Assembly (NCBI GenBank): GCA_964530825.1
Contig: CAZHCA010000003.1
Coordinates: 62,001 to 126,000, forward strand
Source of the DNA: CAZHCA01 sp964530825
GTDB taxonomy: Bacteria > Bacteroidota > Bacteroidia > Chitinophagales > Saprospiraceae
Reading direction: 5' to 3'
DNA length: 64,000 nucleotides
The translations under genes were made by a program, and so were the position numbers. Below, piece after piece: positions 35,707 through 44,242 of the stretch; within the stretch, counting starts at the first letter, position 1; each line of letters starts with the position of its first letter. The notes under the pieces are model-generated. The model was not told the DNA's origin, did not search any database, and worked only from the letters and a program-made list of their open reading frames with translations.

Positions 35707-38523
35707 ATGCCCAAAGATACATCTATCCAATCCGTGCTCATCATCGGCAGCGGACCGATCATCATCGGTCAGGCCTGTGAGTTCGATTATTCCGGTTCGC
35801 AGGCCTCCCGCTCGCTGCGAGAAGAAGGTATCGAAGTGACCCTCATCAATTCCAATCCGGCTACCATTATGACCGACCCGGTCACGGCAGACCATGTTTA
35901 TCTGCTCCCCCTGACCGTGGAAAGTATCGTACAGATCCTCGAAGAGCGCCAAATCGATGCTTGCCTTCCGACCATGGGCGGCCAGACGGCCCTCAACCTG
36001 GCAATCGAAGCAGGGAAATTAGGTGTATGGGAAAAATTTAACGTGCGACTGATTGGCGTCGACCTCGACGCGATCGAGCTTACCGAAAACCGTGAAGCAT
36101 TCCGCAAACACATGGTCGATATCGGCCTGAGCGTTGCACCCTCCCGCATTGCCAACTCTTTTTTGGAGGGAAAAGAAGCGGCCCAAGAAATCGGGTTCCC
36201 ACTCGTGATCCGGCCCTCCTACACCCTTGGCGGTACCGGTGGTGGCTTCGTACACGAAGAACAGTTTTTTGACGCCGCCCTGCGGCGCGGCCTGGACATG
36301 TCGCCTACCCACGAGGTGCTGGTTGAAAAAGCCGTACTAGGGTGGAAAGAATTTGAGCTCGAGCTCTTACGCGACGCTAACGACAACGTAGTAATTATCT
36401 GTACGGTCGAGAACCTCGACCCCATGGGGATTCATACCGGCGACAGCATTACCGTAGCGCCGGCCATGACCTTATCGGATACCGCCTACCAGCGCATGCG
36501 CGATGAAGCCATTCACGCCATGCGTTCCCTGGGTAATTTTGCCGGTGGGTGTAACATTCAGTTTTCGATCAACCCAGAAAACGAAGACCTGATCGTCATC
36601 GAGATTAACCCCCGCGTATCGCGTTCGTCAGCCCTGGCGAGTAAGGCAACCGGGTACCCGATCGCCAAGATCGCTGCCAAGCTGGCAATCGGATACACCC
36701 TCGATGAACTCAAGAACCAGATTACCAAGACCACTTCGGCATACTTTGAGCCTACTCTTGATTACGTGATCGTTAAAATGCCACGCTGGGATTTTGACAA
36801 ATTTCAGGACGCCGATACCTCACTGGGCCTGCAAATGAAATCGGTAGGCGAAGTAATGGGAATCGGGCGCAATTTCCTGGAGGCTTTACAGAAAGCCTGT
36901 CAATCCTTGGAAAACGGAAGAAAGGGCCTGGGAGCCGACATGAAGGAATGGATCAAGACCGACGACGTGCTCGATAAACTAAAAAACCCTTCGGACGATC
37001 GCATCTTCCGGGTAAAAGATGCGCTCCGGTTAGGCGTGCCTAACAAAACGGTACACAAGCTGACCAAAATTGACATGTGGTTCATCAAGCAAATCAAGCG
37101 ATTGGTGAAAATTGAAAAGCGCTTGATGAAATACAACGTCCCCGAAGATATTCCGGAAGATTTCTTCCGCGACCTGAAAGAGGTCGGCTACTCTGACGCC
37201 CAGATTGCCTGGCTGCTGCGTGTAGATGAGGCGGTCGTTACCAAGCGACGGAAAGCACTCGATATCCGGCGCACCTACAAAATGGTGGACACCTGCGCCG
37301 CCGAGTTCGAAGCACAAACCCCCTACTTCTACTCGACCTTCGACCAGGAGAACGAGAGCCTGCCGACGAATAAGAAAAAAATCATGGTCTTGGGTTCTGG
37401 CCCCAACCGCATCGGGCAGGGGATCGAATTTGATTACTGCTGCGTGCACGGGATCATGGCCATCAAGGAAGTCGGCTTTGAGGCCATTATGGTCAACTGT
37501 AACCCGGAAACCGTATCGACCGACTTCGACATCGCTGACAAGCTTTACTTTGAGCCGGTCTACTGGGAGCACCTGGAAGAAATCATTGAACTGGAAAAAC
37601 CCGACGGTGTGATCGTCCAGCTAGGCGGTCAGACGGCCCTCAAGCTAGCTAAAACATTTCACGAAAAAGGCATTACCATCATTGGCACCGACTTCCCGGA
37701 TATGGATTTAGCCGAGGACCGCGGCGCTTTCTCTGATTTGCTAAAATCGTTGGACATTCCCTATCCTAAATACGGTGCAGCTACCGACGCCGACGAAGCA
37801 CTGGAAATTGCCAACGAAGTAACTTATCCCGTGTTGGTGCGCCCCTCTTATGTCCTGGGCGGACAGCGAATGCGCATTGTCATCAACGACGAGGAATTAG
37901 AGCGCCAAGTACTCAGCATTTTCAAGCATATGCCCGACAACCGGGTGCTCATCGATCAATTCCTGGAGCGAGCTAAGGAGGCTGAAATCGACGCTATCTG
38001 TGATGGCGAGCAGGTACATATTATGGGCATCATGGAACATATCGAGCCGGCAGGCATTCACTCCGGCGACAGCTCAGCGGTACTGCCTACTTACAGTCTG
38101 TCGGTGCAGGCCGTTAGCACTATGGTCGAATACACCGAGAAGTTGGCCAAGGCACTGAATATCCGCGGCTTAATTAACATTCAATTTGCGATCAAAGACG
38201 ATCATGTATATGTGATTGAGGCAAACCCTCGTGCTTCCCGTACGACGCCTTTTATCGCTAAGGCATACAAAGCGCCCTACCTGCAGATTGCTACTAAAAT
38301 CATGTTGGGTACCCATAAGCTGAGCGACTTCGACATCAAACCGCAGCCCGCCGGATTTGCCATTAAAGTCCCGGTATTTTCTTTCGAAAAATTTCCGAAC
38401 GTAAGCCGTGACCTGGGTCCGGAAATGAAATCCACCGGTGAAGAGATCCGGTTTATCGTCGACCTGTCCGATCCGTATTTCCGGGAAATGGATAAGCGAA
38501 GGTATATGTATCTGGCCCGGTAG
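35707..38523 (+). CDS. carB: Carbamoyl-phosphate synthase large subunit, without the allosteric domain
   Basis: Makes carbamoyl phosphate for pyrimidines and arginine together with the glutaminase CarA (not in the window). At 938 residues it has the first ATP-grasp half (about 1-400: IIIGQACEFDYSGSQA, RPSYTLGGTGGG, EINPRVSRSSALASKATGYPIAK). An oligomerisation segment (about 400-550) and the second half (from GSGPNRIGQGIEFDYCCVH, RPSYVLGGQRM, EANPRASRTTPF) follow. It ends just after LGPEMKSTGEE. In E. coli CarB (about 1073 residues) that point is followed by the allosteric domain for ornithine and UMP, which is absent here. It has its own promoter box and converges with gldH. Confidence 0.95.
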   Translation: MPKDTSIQSVLIIGSGPIIIGQACEFDYSGSQASRSLREEGIEVTLINSNPATIMTDPVTADHVYLLPLTVESIVQILEERQIDACLPTMGGQTALNLAIEAGKLGVWEKFNVRLIGVDLDAIELTENREAFRKHMVDIGLSVAPSRIANSFLEGKEAAQEIGFPLVIRPSYTLGGTGGGFVHEEQFFDAALRRGLDMSPTHEVLVEKAVLGWKEFELELLRDANDNVVIICTVENLDPMGIHTGDSITVAPAMTLSDTAYQRMRDEAIHAMRSLGNFAGGCNIQFSINPENEDLIVIEINPRVSRSSALASKATGYPIAKIAAKLAIGYTLDELKNQITKTTSAYFEPTLDYVIVKMPRWDFDKFQDADTSLGLQMKSVGEVMGIGRNFLEALQKACQSLENGRKGLGADMKEWIKTDDVLDKLKNPSDDRIFRVKDALRLGVPNKTVHKLTKIDMWFIKQIKRLVKIEKRLMKYNVPEDIPEDFFRDLKEVGYSDAQIAWLLRVDEAVVTKRRKALDIRRTYKMVDTCAAEFEAQTPYFYSTFDQENESLPTNKKKIMVLGSGPNRIGQGIEFDYCCVHGIMAIKEVGFEAIMVNCNPETVSTDFDIADKLYFEPVYWEHLEEIIELEKPDGVIVQLGGQTALKLAKTFHEKGITIIGTDFPDMDLAEDRGAFSDLLKSLDIPYPKYGAATDADEALEIANEVTYPVLVRPSYVLGGQRMRIVINDEELERQVLSIFKHMPDNRVLIDQFLERAKEAEIDAICDGEQVHIMGIMEHIEPAGIHSGDSSAVLPTYSLSVQAVSTMVEYTEKLAKALNIRGLINIQFAIKDDHVYVIEANPRASRTTPFIAKAYKAPYLQIATKIMLGTHKLSDFDIKPQPAGFAIKVPVFSFEKFPNVSRDLGPEMKSTGEEIRFIVDLSDPYFREMDKRRYMYLAR

Positions 38524-38536
38524 AGCTAGGCTGAGC

Positions 38537-38998
38537 CTACTCCTGAGCAACGATCCGTAAACCAATCTCTTGAACGTCGGGGATACTATCGCGTCGCAGG
38601 TATTGTTCAAGTACCAGGCGGTAGGCTCCAGTTTCATTAAAATGTACTGCTTGCTGGAGCGGGATGGTAAGGCGGCAGTTTTGCCCCCGGCAGTTGCCAA
38701 ACCACTGTCCGGCCCGGTCGGCCAGCTCTAGCGACACCAATTGATCCGAAGCCTTACCTGATGGGAAATAAGTATGAATCTGCGTATACAGATTTTGGTA
38801 GGGATAGCCTTTACGGTGGTGGACGTCCAGCAGCAAATTGTACGACCGGGTCGTGTCTGTAATTTCAAAAGAAAACTCCAGGGAGTCAGCGTAATTCCAA
38901 ACGGCCTTGTCCAGGGTAAATCTTTCCTGGTAGACCGTTTCCGGCCCACAGGCAATGAGGAACAGGGAAGGAATAAGGGCGAGTAAAATTACACGCAT
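38537..38998 (-). CDS. gldH: Gliding motility lipoprotein GldH
   Basis: 153 residues. Lipobox LFLIAC places the lipidated Cys at 17. The mature domain matches GldH: ETVYQERFTLDKAVWNYADSLEFSFEITD, then YNLLLDVHHRKGYPYQNLYTQIHTYFPSG and a C-terminal AYRLVLEQYLRRDSIPDVQEIGLRI. GldH is a small lipoprotein required for gliding and linked to type IX secretion in Flavobacterium, with a beta-sandwich-like fold. It lies downstream of dnaJ's strand partner genes only by position (67-base gap with a hairpin). It belongs functionally with sprA and the PorV-like gene in this window. Confidence 0.88.
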   Translation of the reverse strand: MRVILLALIPSLFLIACGPETVYQERFTLDKAVWNYADSLEFSFEITDTTRSYNLLLDVHHRKGYPYQNLYTQIHTYFPSGKASDQLVSLELADRAGQWFGNCRGQNCRLTIPLQQAVHFNETGAYRLVLEQYLRRDSIPDVQEIGLRIVAQE

Positions 38999-39019
38999 AG
39001 TCAGGATGGGTTAAACACC

Positions 39020-39051
39020 ACAAAGCGGCACTCGATTAGGCCCCGCTTTGT
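39020..39051 (-). terminator. Hairpin after dnaJ
   Basis: ACAAAGCGG pairs perfectly (9 bp) with CCGCTTTGT around a 14-base loop, 15 bases past the dnaJ stop and before gldH. The minus-strand sequence that follows has only scattered T, so termination would be weak. Confidence 0.4.
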
Positions 39052-39065
39052 AGTAGCGAACGCAT

Positions 39066-40220
39066 TTACTTGAACATTTCGCGCATGCGCTCAAAAAAAC
39101 CTTTATCAGATTTGCCGGGCTGAGGATGAAAGTTGGGCATTTCCCGCAATTGTTCTAACAAGGCACGCTCCTCGCTGTTGAGCTTTTTGGGCGTCCAAAC
39201 GTTAACATGTATCAGTTGGTCGCCTCGGCCGTAAGCCTGCACGGAAGGTACTCCTTTCCCTTTCAGCCGAAAGATCTTACCTGACTGAGTACCTGGTGGT
39301 ATCTTTATTTTGACTTTGCTGTCAATCGTAGGCACCTCAATGGAGGTCCCCAAGGCCGCATCGGCGAAATTGAGGTAAAGCTCGTAGATCAGGTTCATCC
39401 CGTCCCGCTGTAGGTGCTCGTGCGGTTTTTCCTCTACGCTGATGAGGAGGTCACCGTTGGGGCCACCGCGCAAACCAGCGTTTCCTTTGCCGCGCAACGA
39501 CAACTGCATACCTTCTTCCACGCCGGCCGGAATGTCAATTTCGATGGCTTCTTCGCCATAGATACGTCCGTCACCTTTGCACTTCGGGCAATTAGCCGTT
39601 ACGATTTCACCCGAGCCATTGCATGTAGGACAAGTACTGGTCGTTTGCATTTGCCCCAGAAAGGTATTTTTCACTTGGCGTACGTAACCGGCTCCGCCAC
39701 AGGTTGTACAAGTCCGTACGGAGGAACTGTCCTTGGCCCCCGAGCCGTTGCATACGTCGCAAGTAACCTGTTTGCGTACTTTGATTTTCTTGGAAACCCC
39801 GGAAGCGATTTCTTCTAAGGTGAGGGAAACCTTAATCCGGAGATTAGTCCCTTTTTTACCTGTGGCCCGCCGGGTGCCGGTACGCCCCCCTTCATTAAAA
39901 AAGGTGCTGAAGGGACCTTCGCCGAAGATATCGCCGAACTGCTGGAAAATATCGTCCATGGTCATACCGCCGCCGCTGAAGCCGCCGCCGGAACCGTCGA
40001 CACCGCCATGACCAAATCGATCATAGCGGGCGCGTTTATCTGCGTCGCTAAGCACCTCAAAAGCTTCGGCCGCCTCCTTAAATTTTTCTTCCGCTTTGGA
40101 ATCACCCGGGTTTTTATCGGGGTGAAACTTAATCGCTAGCCGACGGTAAGCTTTTTTTATATCATCGGCACTGGCATCGCGATCCACACCAAGCACCTCG
40201 TAATAGTCTCTTTTTGGCAT
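39066..40220 (-). CDS. dnaJ: Chaperone protein DnaJ
   Basis: Hsp40 co-chaperone that delivers unfolded clients to DnaK and stimulates its ATPase. 384 residues. J-domain (1-70) with HPD at 33-35, a glycine-rich linker (about 72-115), the zinc-binding domain with four CxxCxGxG-type repeats (CDVCNGSG, CTTCGGAG, CPTCNGSG, CPKCKGDG; about 155-215), then the client-binding domains. Start-codon context is normal. grpE lies 19 bases upstream on the same strand, so the two are a heat-shock pair; dnaK is not in the window. Confidence 0.97.
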   Translation of the reverse strand: MPKRDYYEVLGVDRDASADDIKKAYRRLAIKFHPDKNPGDSKAEEKFKEAAEAFEVLSDADKRARYDRFGHGGVDGSGGGFSGGGMTMDDIFQQFGDIFGEGPFSTFFNEGGRTGTRRATGKKGTNLRIKVSLTLEEIASGVSKKIKVRKQVTCDVCNGSGAKDSSSVRTCTTCGGAGYVRQVKNTFLGQMQTTSTCPTCNGSGEIVTANCPKCKGDGRIYGEEAIEIDIPAGVEEGMQLSLRGKGNAGLRGGPNGDLLISVEEKPHEHLQRDGMNLIYELYLNFADAALGTSIEVPTIDSKVKIKIPPGTQSGKIFRLKGKGVPSVQAYGRGDQLIHVNVWTPKKLNSEERALLEQLREMPNFHPQPGKSDKGFFERMREMFK

Positions 40221-40239
40221 AGTAAGGCTCCCTTAAGGA

Positions 40240-40806
40240 CTATTTACCGACCACTACTTTGGCGTGACGGATAATCCGATTTTTTAAAAAATATCCTTTC
40301 TCAATGGTATCGACCACTTTTCCTTTCAGGGAAGGATCGGGCGCAGGAATTTCCGTAACGGCTTCGTGAAGCTCGGGGTCGAAAGGCTCCCCGTCACTAT
40401 CCATGGGTTCTAATCCTTTGGATTTAAGCGCTCCGTAGAGCTTGTTGTAGAGCAACAGTACCCCTTCCGGGATCTTTTCTCCGCTTTCTTCTTGTTGCGC
40501 TGCTTTTATTGCCCGGTCGAAATCATCCAGAATTGGTAGAAGGGCCATGATGGTGTCTTGAGCGGCCATATTGATCGTCTCGACCTTTTCGCGCAGCATG
40601 CGCTTTTTGTAGTTATCGAACTCGGCAAAAAGGCGCAAGTATTTGTCTTTAAGCGTAGCATGCTCTTCCTGCAGCTGCTGCAGTTGAGCTTCAAGGGTTG
40701 CTGCTTCCGTCTGGGTCTGCTCTTCGGTTCCACTCTGGGGATCCTGCTGCTGTGCTGCTTCCTGCTGCTGCTTGGTTTGTTCTTCTTGTCGTTCTTTATT
40801 TTCCAT
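40240..40806 (-). CDS. grpE: Nucleotide exchange factor GrpE
   Basis: Exchange factor that releases ADP from DnaK. From the preferred start MENKERQEEQTKQ it has 188 residues; an earlier in-frame Met (40857) adds 17 residues unlike the family. A Glu/Gln-rich disordered tail (about 1-40) precedes a long coiled coil (about 40-90, ATLEAQLQQLQEEHATLKDKYLRLFAEFDNYKKR) and the beta-wing domain with DGEPFDPELHEAV and VVDTIEKGYFLKNRIIRHAKVVVGK. It forms an operon with dnaJ (19-base gap). Confidence 0.95.
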   Translation of the reverse strand: MENKERQEEQTKQQQEAAQQQDPQSGTEEQTQTEAATLEAQLQQLQEEHATLKDKYLRLFAEFDNYKKRMLREKVETINMAAQDTIMALLPILDDFDRAIKAAQQEESGEKIPEGVLLLYNKLYGALKSKGLEPMDSDGEPFDPELHEAVTEIPAPDPSLKGKVVDTIEKGYFLKNRIIRHAKVVVGK

Positions 40807-40929
40807 TAATTTTTCGTCTTTCAGGTTTCCGATGTGAAGCCACAAATTTTTTGCCACACCTCGATTTGAGTCACTTTGTCAGTGAATTTTACAAAGGCCT
40901 GCCAAGGTTACGCAAGCTCAGCAATCTTG

Positions 40930-41457
40930 TCATTCGGGGACAAGCTGTCGGTACAGATAGCGCTCCAACTCGCGCAAGCTCGGGTCGGCCAGGACAATCA
41001 CGCCTTTTTCATTGACCAGAAATTTAGTGGGTACGCTTACCACGCCAAAACGGTCGGCGATGCCAATCGTATCCAGCACATGGTGAGGCCAGTACAAGCT
41101 GTCTTTTTCGATTGCCGACCGCCAGGCTTGCGGGCGGTCCTTTACCGCTATACCTACCACCTCCAAACGCTTCATTGTGGGCTCGAGTTGCATCTGGACG
41201 TCGCGAATCAGCCGGACCAGTTCCGGATGCTCGCGTCGGCAAGGGACGCACCAACTGCCCCAGAAATCAATCAACACGTAAGCGCCTTGTAACGCTTGCA
41301 GATCGAAAGGCCTGCCGTCATGGTTGGGAGCCGAAATACGGGGCACCGGATCGCCGGTAAGCAACTGCCCGGTCGTCCGGCTGCTCCTCCACCACCAGAG
41401 CCCCAGTACCAATGCAATTAAGACGACTAGCCATGCCAATGAACTTAACGGTTTCAT
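40930..41457 (-). CDS. TlpA/ResA-like membrane-anchored thioredoxin
   Basis: 175 residues. An N-terminal anchor (about 5-23, SSLAWLVVLIALVLGLWWW) faces a periplasmic thioredoxin fold with the redox pair CVPC at 70-73 in FWGSWCVPCRRE, and the cis-proline region SVPTKFLVNEKGVIV. TlpA-like proteins reduce or rearrange disulfides, often for cytochrome c assembly. The partner is not visible. It is divergent from the flavin reductase, and grpE follows after 123 bases on the same strand. Confidence 0.9.
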   Translation of the reverse strand: MKPLSSLAWLVVLIALVLGLWWWRSSRTTGQLLTGDPVPRISAPNHDGRPFDLQALQGAYVLIDFWGSWCVPCRREHPELVRLIRDVQMQLEPTMKRLEVVGIAVKDRPQAWRSAIEKDSLYWPHHVLDTIGIADRFGVVSVPTKFLVNEKGVIVLADPSLRELERYLYRQLVPE

Positions 41458-41509
41458 ATCTTTTAATACCTTAGATTACAACAGGTGACACCATTTAAAA
41501 ATCTAGAAC

Positions 41510-42412
41510 ATGCGCACTATTGATCCTACTCAACTTCCCACCAAAGAAATGTATCAATTTCTGGTCGGGGCGGTAGCCCCCCGACCGATTGCTTTTGTCA
41601 GCACTATCGATCAAGAAGGCCGCACCAACCTGGCGCCTTACAGTTTTTTCAACGTCTTCAGCTCCAACCCGCCCATCGCTATTTTTGCGCCCTCCCGACG
41701 GGTAAAAGACAACGAAACTAAAGATACCTTACATAACGCTCAAGCAACCGGTGAGGTCGTCATCAACCTGGTGAATTATGCGATTTCCCGCCAGATGGCG
41801 ATCACGAGCATTCAATATCCGGCCGACGTCAGTGAATTCGATAAATCGGGCCTAACCCCGATCCCCTCCGAATTGGTTAAACCCCCGCGCGTGAAAGAAT
41901 CACCCGTACAGATGGAGTGTAAGGTACGGGAAATCATCTCTATGGGATCCGAAGGCGGCTCGGGGCAACTCATTATCTGTGAGATCCTGCGCATGCACAT
42001 CGACGAAGCGATTATCGATGACCGAAACCGGATCGATCCGCACAAAGCCGATCTGATGGGGCGGCTGGGCCGCGCCTATTATGTACGTGCCAGCGGCGAA
42101 GCCGTGCACGTCATTTACCAGGCCCAGGATAAGTTAGGCATTGGCTTCGATCGCCTACCCCAATCGGCCCAGTTCAGCCCCGTACTCACCGGCAATAACC
42201 TGGGCCAGCTATCCGGGGTGGTAGACCTGCCGACCCAAAAGGAGGTGGAAGCTTTACGGTCCGACTCCGACATTCAAATTCTACTGCAAGAACCCGACAC
42301 AACTGTGGCACTCCACCGCTACGCCCAGCAGTTGCTGGCCCAGGAAGCCGTGCAAAAGGCGGCTGCTGTGGTGTGGCTCGCCGAATCTTTAGTGCACCAG
42401 GAAATGACCTGA
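41510..42412 (+). CDS. Flavin reductase-like (FMN-binding split barrel) protein
   Basis: 300 residues. The N-terminal ~190 match the flavin reductase-like split barrel: VGAVAPRPIAFVSTIDQEGRTNLAPYSFFNVFSSNPP, then DTLHNAQATGEVVINLVNY and ADLMGRLGRAYYVR. The C-terminal ~90 residues are helical and Gln-rich without a recognised domain. Members bind FMN and reduce it with NAD(P)H for partner oxygenases, but no oxygenase is adjacent. The stop is 2 bases from the stop of the convergent nucleotidyltransferase. Confidence 0.85.
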   Translation: MRTIDPTQLPTKEMYQFLVGAVAPRPIAFVSTIDQEGRTNLAPYSFFNVFSSNPPIAIFAPSRRVKDNETKDTLHNAQATGEVVINLVNYAISRQMAITSIQYPADVSEFDKSGLTPIPSELVKPPRVKESPVQMECKVREIISMGSEGGSGQLIICEILRMHIDEAIIDDRNRIDPHKADLMGRLGRAYYVRASGEAVHVIYQAQDKLGIGFDRLPQSAQFSPVLTGNNLGQLSGVVDLPTQKEVEALRSDSDIQILLQEPDTTVALHRYAQQLLAQEAVQKAAAVVWLAESLVHQEMT

Positions 42413-42414
42413 CA

Positions 42415-43434
42415 TTAATCGCGTGTAGAATTTGCTGGCAGGCTAAAGTCGATCTCTGTATTGTCGCCGATATTCAGACTTTGGCGCAACCCCGTGATGG
42501 CCGTATCGTTGCCCACCACCGACTGTTGGAGGATGACCTCATTGATCGAAGCGTAATTACCGATGATAGAATCCTTGACGATCGCGCGGCTGATCCGCGC
42601 ATTATTGCCAATGGTAACGTGCGGTCCTACGATAGAATTGGTGATTATACAATTGTTCCCGATACTCACCGGATGGATAATGATGGAGTTATCATAGGGC
42701 GGTAAATCGTACGAAGCATAGCCTTCTCGTTCGAGTAGGGTGGCATTGGTTTCCAGGAGGACCTCCTTTTTTCCGCAATTAAACCAATTATCGACAACGC
42801 GGGTAGAAAAGTGCACCCCGCGCTCGATCATGCGCATCAACGCATCGGTGAGCGGAAATTCTCCATCCGTACGGATGTTGTGCGAGATATTAAACTCCAA
42901 GGCTTCCAACAGATCTTCAACCTCTCGGATCTTGTAAAAGCCCACCATCGCCATATCTGATTTGGGAATTGTAGGCTTTTCGACTACCCGTCGTACGGAT
43001 CCCTTCGGGTCGAATTCAACTACGCCGAATTCCCGCGGATCCTCCACTTTTTTAATGGCCAAGACGGAGGACGACATATCCAACATGCTTTTGAAATCGG
43101 CATCGATGATTACATCACCGAAGAAAATAATCGCTTCCTCCGACCCTTTGATCTGTTCCCGCGCCGTCCAGATCGCATGGGCCGATCCCAAGCGCATCTC
43201 CTGATTGACGAACTCCATCCGGATGCCGGGATAGCTTTGTTCGACGAAGTTTTTAATTTTTTCTCCCAGGTAACCGATAACGAAAACGAAGTCGTGAATA
43301 CCTTGCTCAATGAGTTGATCGATGATAAAGGAAATAATGGGTTTTCCCGCCACAGGGATAAGCGGTTTGGGTTGCGTATAGGTGAGCGGCCTTAATCGAG
43401 TCCCCGCACCAGCTACGGGAATAATCGCTTTCAT
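42415..43434 (-). CDS. Sugar-phosphate nucleotidyltransferase (RmlA/GlmU-N-like) with beta-helix tail
   Basis: 339 residues from MKAIIPVAGAGTRLRPLTY; 20 extra residues of open frame upstream are not family-like. The nucleotide-binding motif GAGTRLRP is at 9-16, with PKPLIPVAGKPII after it, IIFFGDVIID near 105, and the sugar-binding segment VVEKPTIPKSD. A C-terminal left-handed beta-helix (about 235-320: hexapeptide-like NNCIITNSIVGPHVTIGNNA) follows. Similar enzymes make dTDP-glucose, UDP-glucose or other NDP-sugars for surface polysaccharides. The sugar cannot be assigned here. Confidence 0.85.
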   Translation of the reverse strand: MKAIIPVAGAGTRLRPLTYTQPKPLIPVAGKPIISFIIDQLIEQGIHDFVFVIGYLGEKIKNFVEQSYPGIRMEFVNQEMRLGSAHAIWTAREQIKGSEEAIIFFGDVIIDADFKSMLDMSSSVLAIKKVEDPREFGVVEFDPKGSVRRVVEKPTIPKSDMAMVGFYKIREVEDLLEALEFNISHNIRTDGEFPLTDALMRMIERGVHFSTRVVDNWFNCGKKEVLLETNATLLEREGYASYDLPPYDNSIIIHPVSIGNNCIITNSIVGPHVTIGNNARISRAIVKDSIIGNYASINEVILQQSVVGNDTAITGLRQSLNIGDNTEIDFSLPANSTRD

Positions 43435-43544
43435 ATCGTTAGGGTTGTAAATAGCGGTGTCAGGTAAGCTTCGACCTGAGATCCGCCTCGCCACCGGCGT
43501 CTTGTCGTAAAATTACGGATTACCCGGCATTGAACCGCAATAAA

Positions 43545-44138
43545 TTAATTCCGGGGCCGACCCAAATTGCCCTGAATGCCGGGAAGTGGACTCCCCGCAT
43601 TCCAGAACAGAAGTGGACCATTTGGCCTTTTATCTAAGTTTTCCAGCCAGGCAGGGCCCATGCCGGTTAGGAGTTGCTGCTGCTGGTCGGCCGAGGCCAC
43701 CAACCACAGTAAACAACAAACACAATCAGCCTGCCGACTTAAAGTAAAAGCTTCTGTCCAGAAAGTCCACTCTGCATCGGGGTAGATTTGACGGACGAGG
43801 GAGTGCCCCCAGCGATAGCGCCACAACCGCTGGTAATACTTTCGCACCACGCGAATGCCACGAAGGGTATCCGACCATTTTTGTTGGATCATAGCAGCAT
43901 ATGCTTCAGGGTCTGCCAAAGACCTAGCCAGGGTAGGATACCATGGGTTATCCGCAGGGGGCAAAAAATTCTTTATTTCAATCAGAACTAATTCTTCCCG
44001 CCCCCGCAGACAGAGGAAATCCACGCCTTTCATTCCCTGCCCGGCCAGCCCCTGGTAATACGGATGCCGGTCGTAAGGTCGTACGCGCCACCCCGAGCCA
44101 AAAGTTAAGGTCAAGCCACTCTCTTCCCACTGCTGCAT
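43545..44138 (-). CDS. Protein of unknown function, possible PD-(D/E)xK nuclease fold
   Basis: 197 residues from MQQWEESGLTLTF; an upstream Met at 44162 would lie inside the hairpin and T-run that ends the atp operon. The N-terminal part has Asp40 in MKGVDFLCLRG followed by Glu54-Ile-Lys56 in LVLIEIKNF, spaced as in PD-(D/E)xK nucleases and related enzymes. The C-terminal half is Trp-rich and helical, with CVCCLLWLVAS. I do not recognise a specific family. No modification or resistance gene is nearby, so a defence role is not supported by context. Confidence 0.7.
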   Translation of the reverse strand: MQQWEESGLTLTFGSGWRVRPYDRHPYYQGLAGQGMKGVDFLCLRGREELVLIEIKNFLPPADNPWYPTLARSLADPEAYAAMIQQKWSDTLRGIRVVRKYYQRLWRYRWGHSLVRQIYPDAEWTFWTEAFTLSRQADCVCCLLWLVASADQQQQLLTGMGPAWLENLDKRPNGPLLFWNAGSPLPGIQGNLGRPRN

Positions 44139-44140
44139 TT

Positions 44141-44178
44141 TGAAAAATAAAAAAAGGAACACACATCGGTGTATTCCT
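44141..44178 (-). terminator. Intrinsic terminator of the atp operon
   Basis: AGGAA and ACAC pair with GTGT and TTCCT (one mismatch, ATCG loop; 44155-44178). On the minus strand TTTTTT-A-TTTTT follows directly (44143-44154). It lies 65 bases past the atpG stop and ends just before the start of the next gene. Confidence 0.75.
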
Positions 44179-44242
44179 CAAGTGGTTTTTCGTTCTGCTC
44201 TGATCCGAAAAGGGAGCTAGCTAATAGGATATAGGTTGGTTA

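Noticed and set aside
44139..44162. Longer start for the PD-(D/E)xK-like gene
   Set aside because: It would read through the T-run and the hairpin of the atp terminator.
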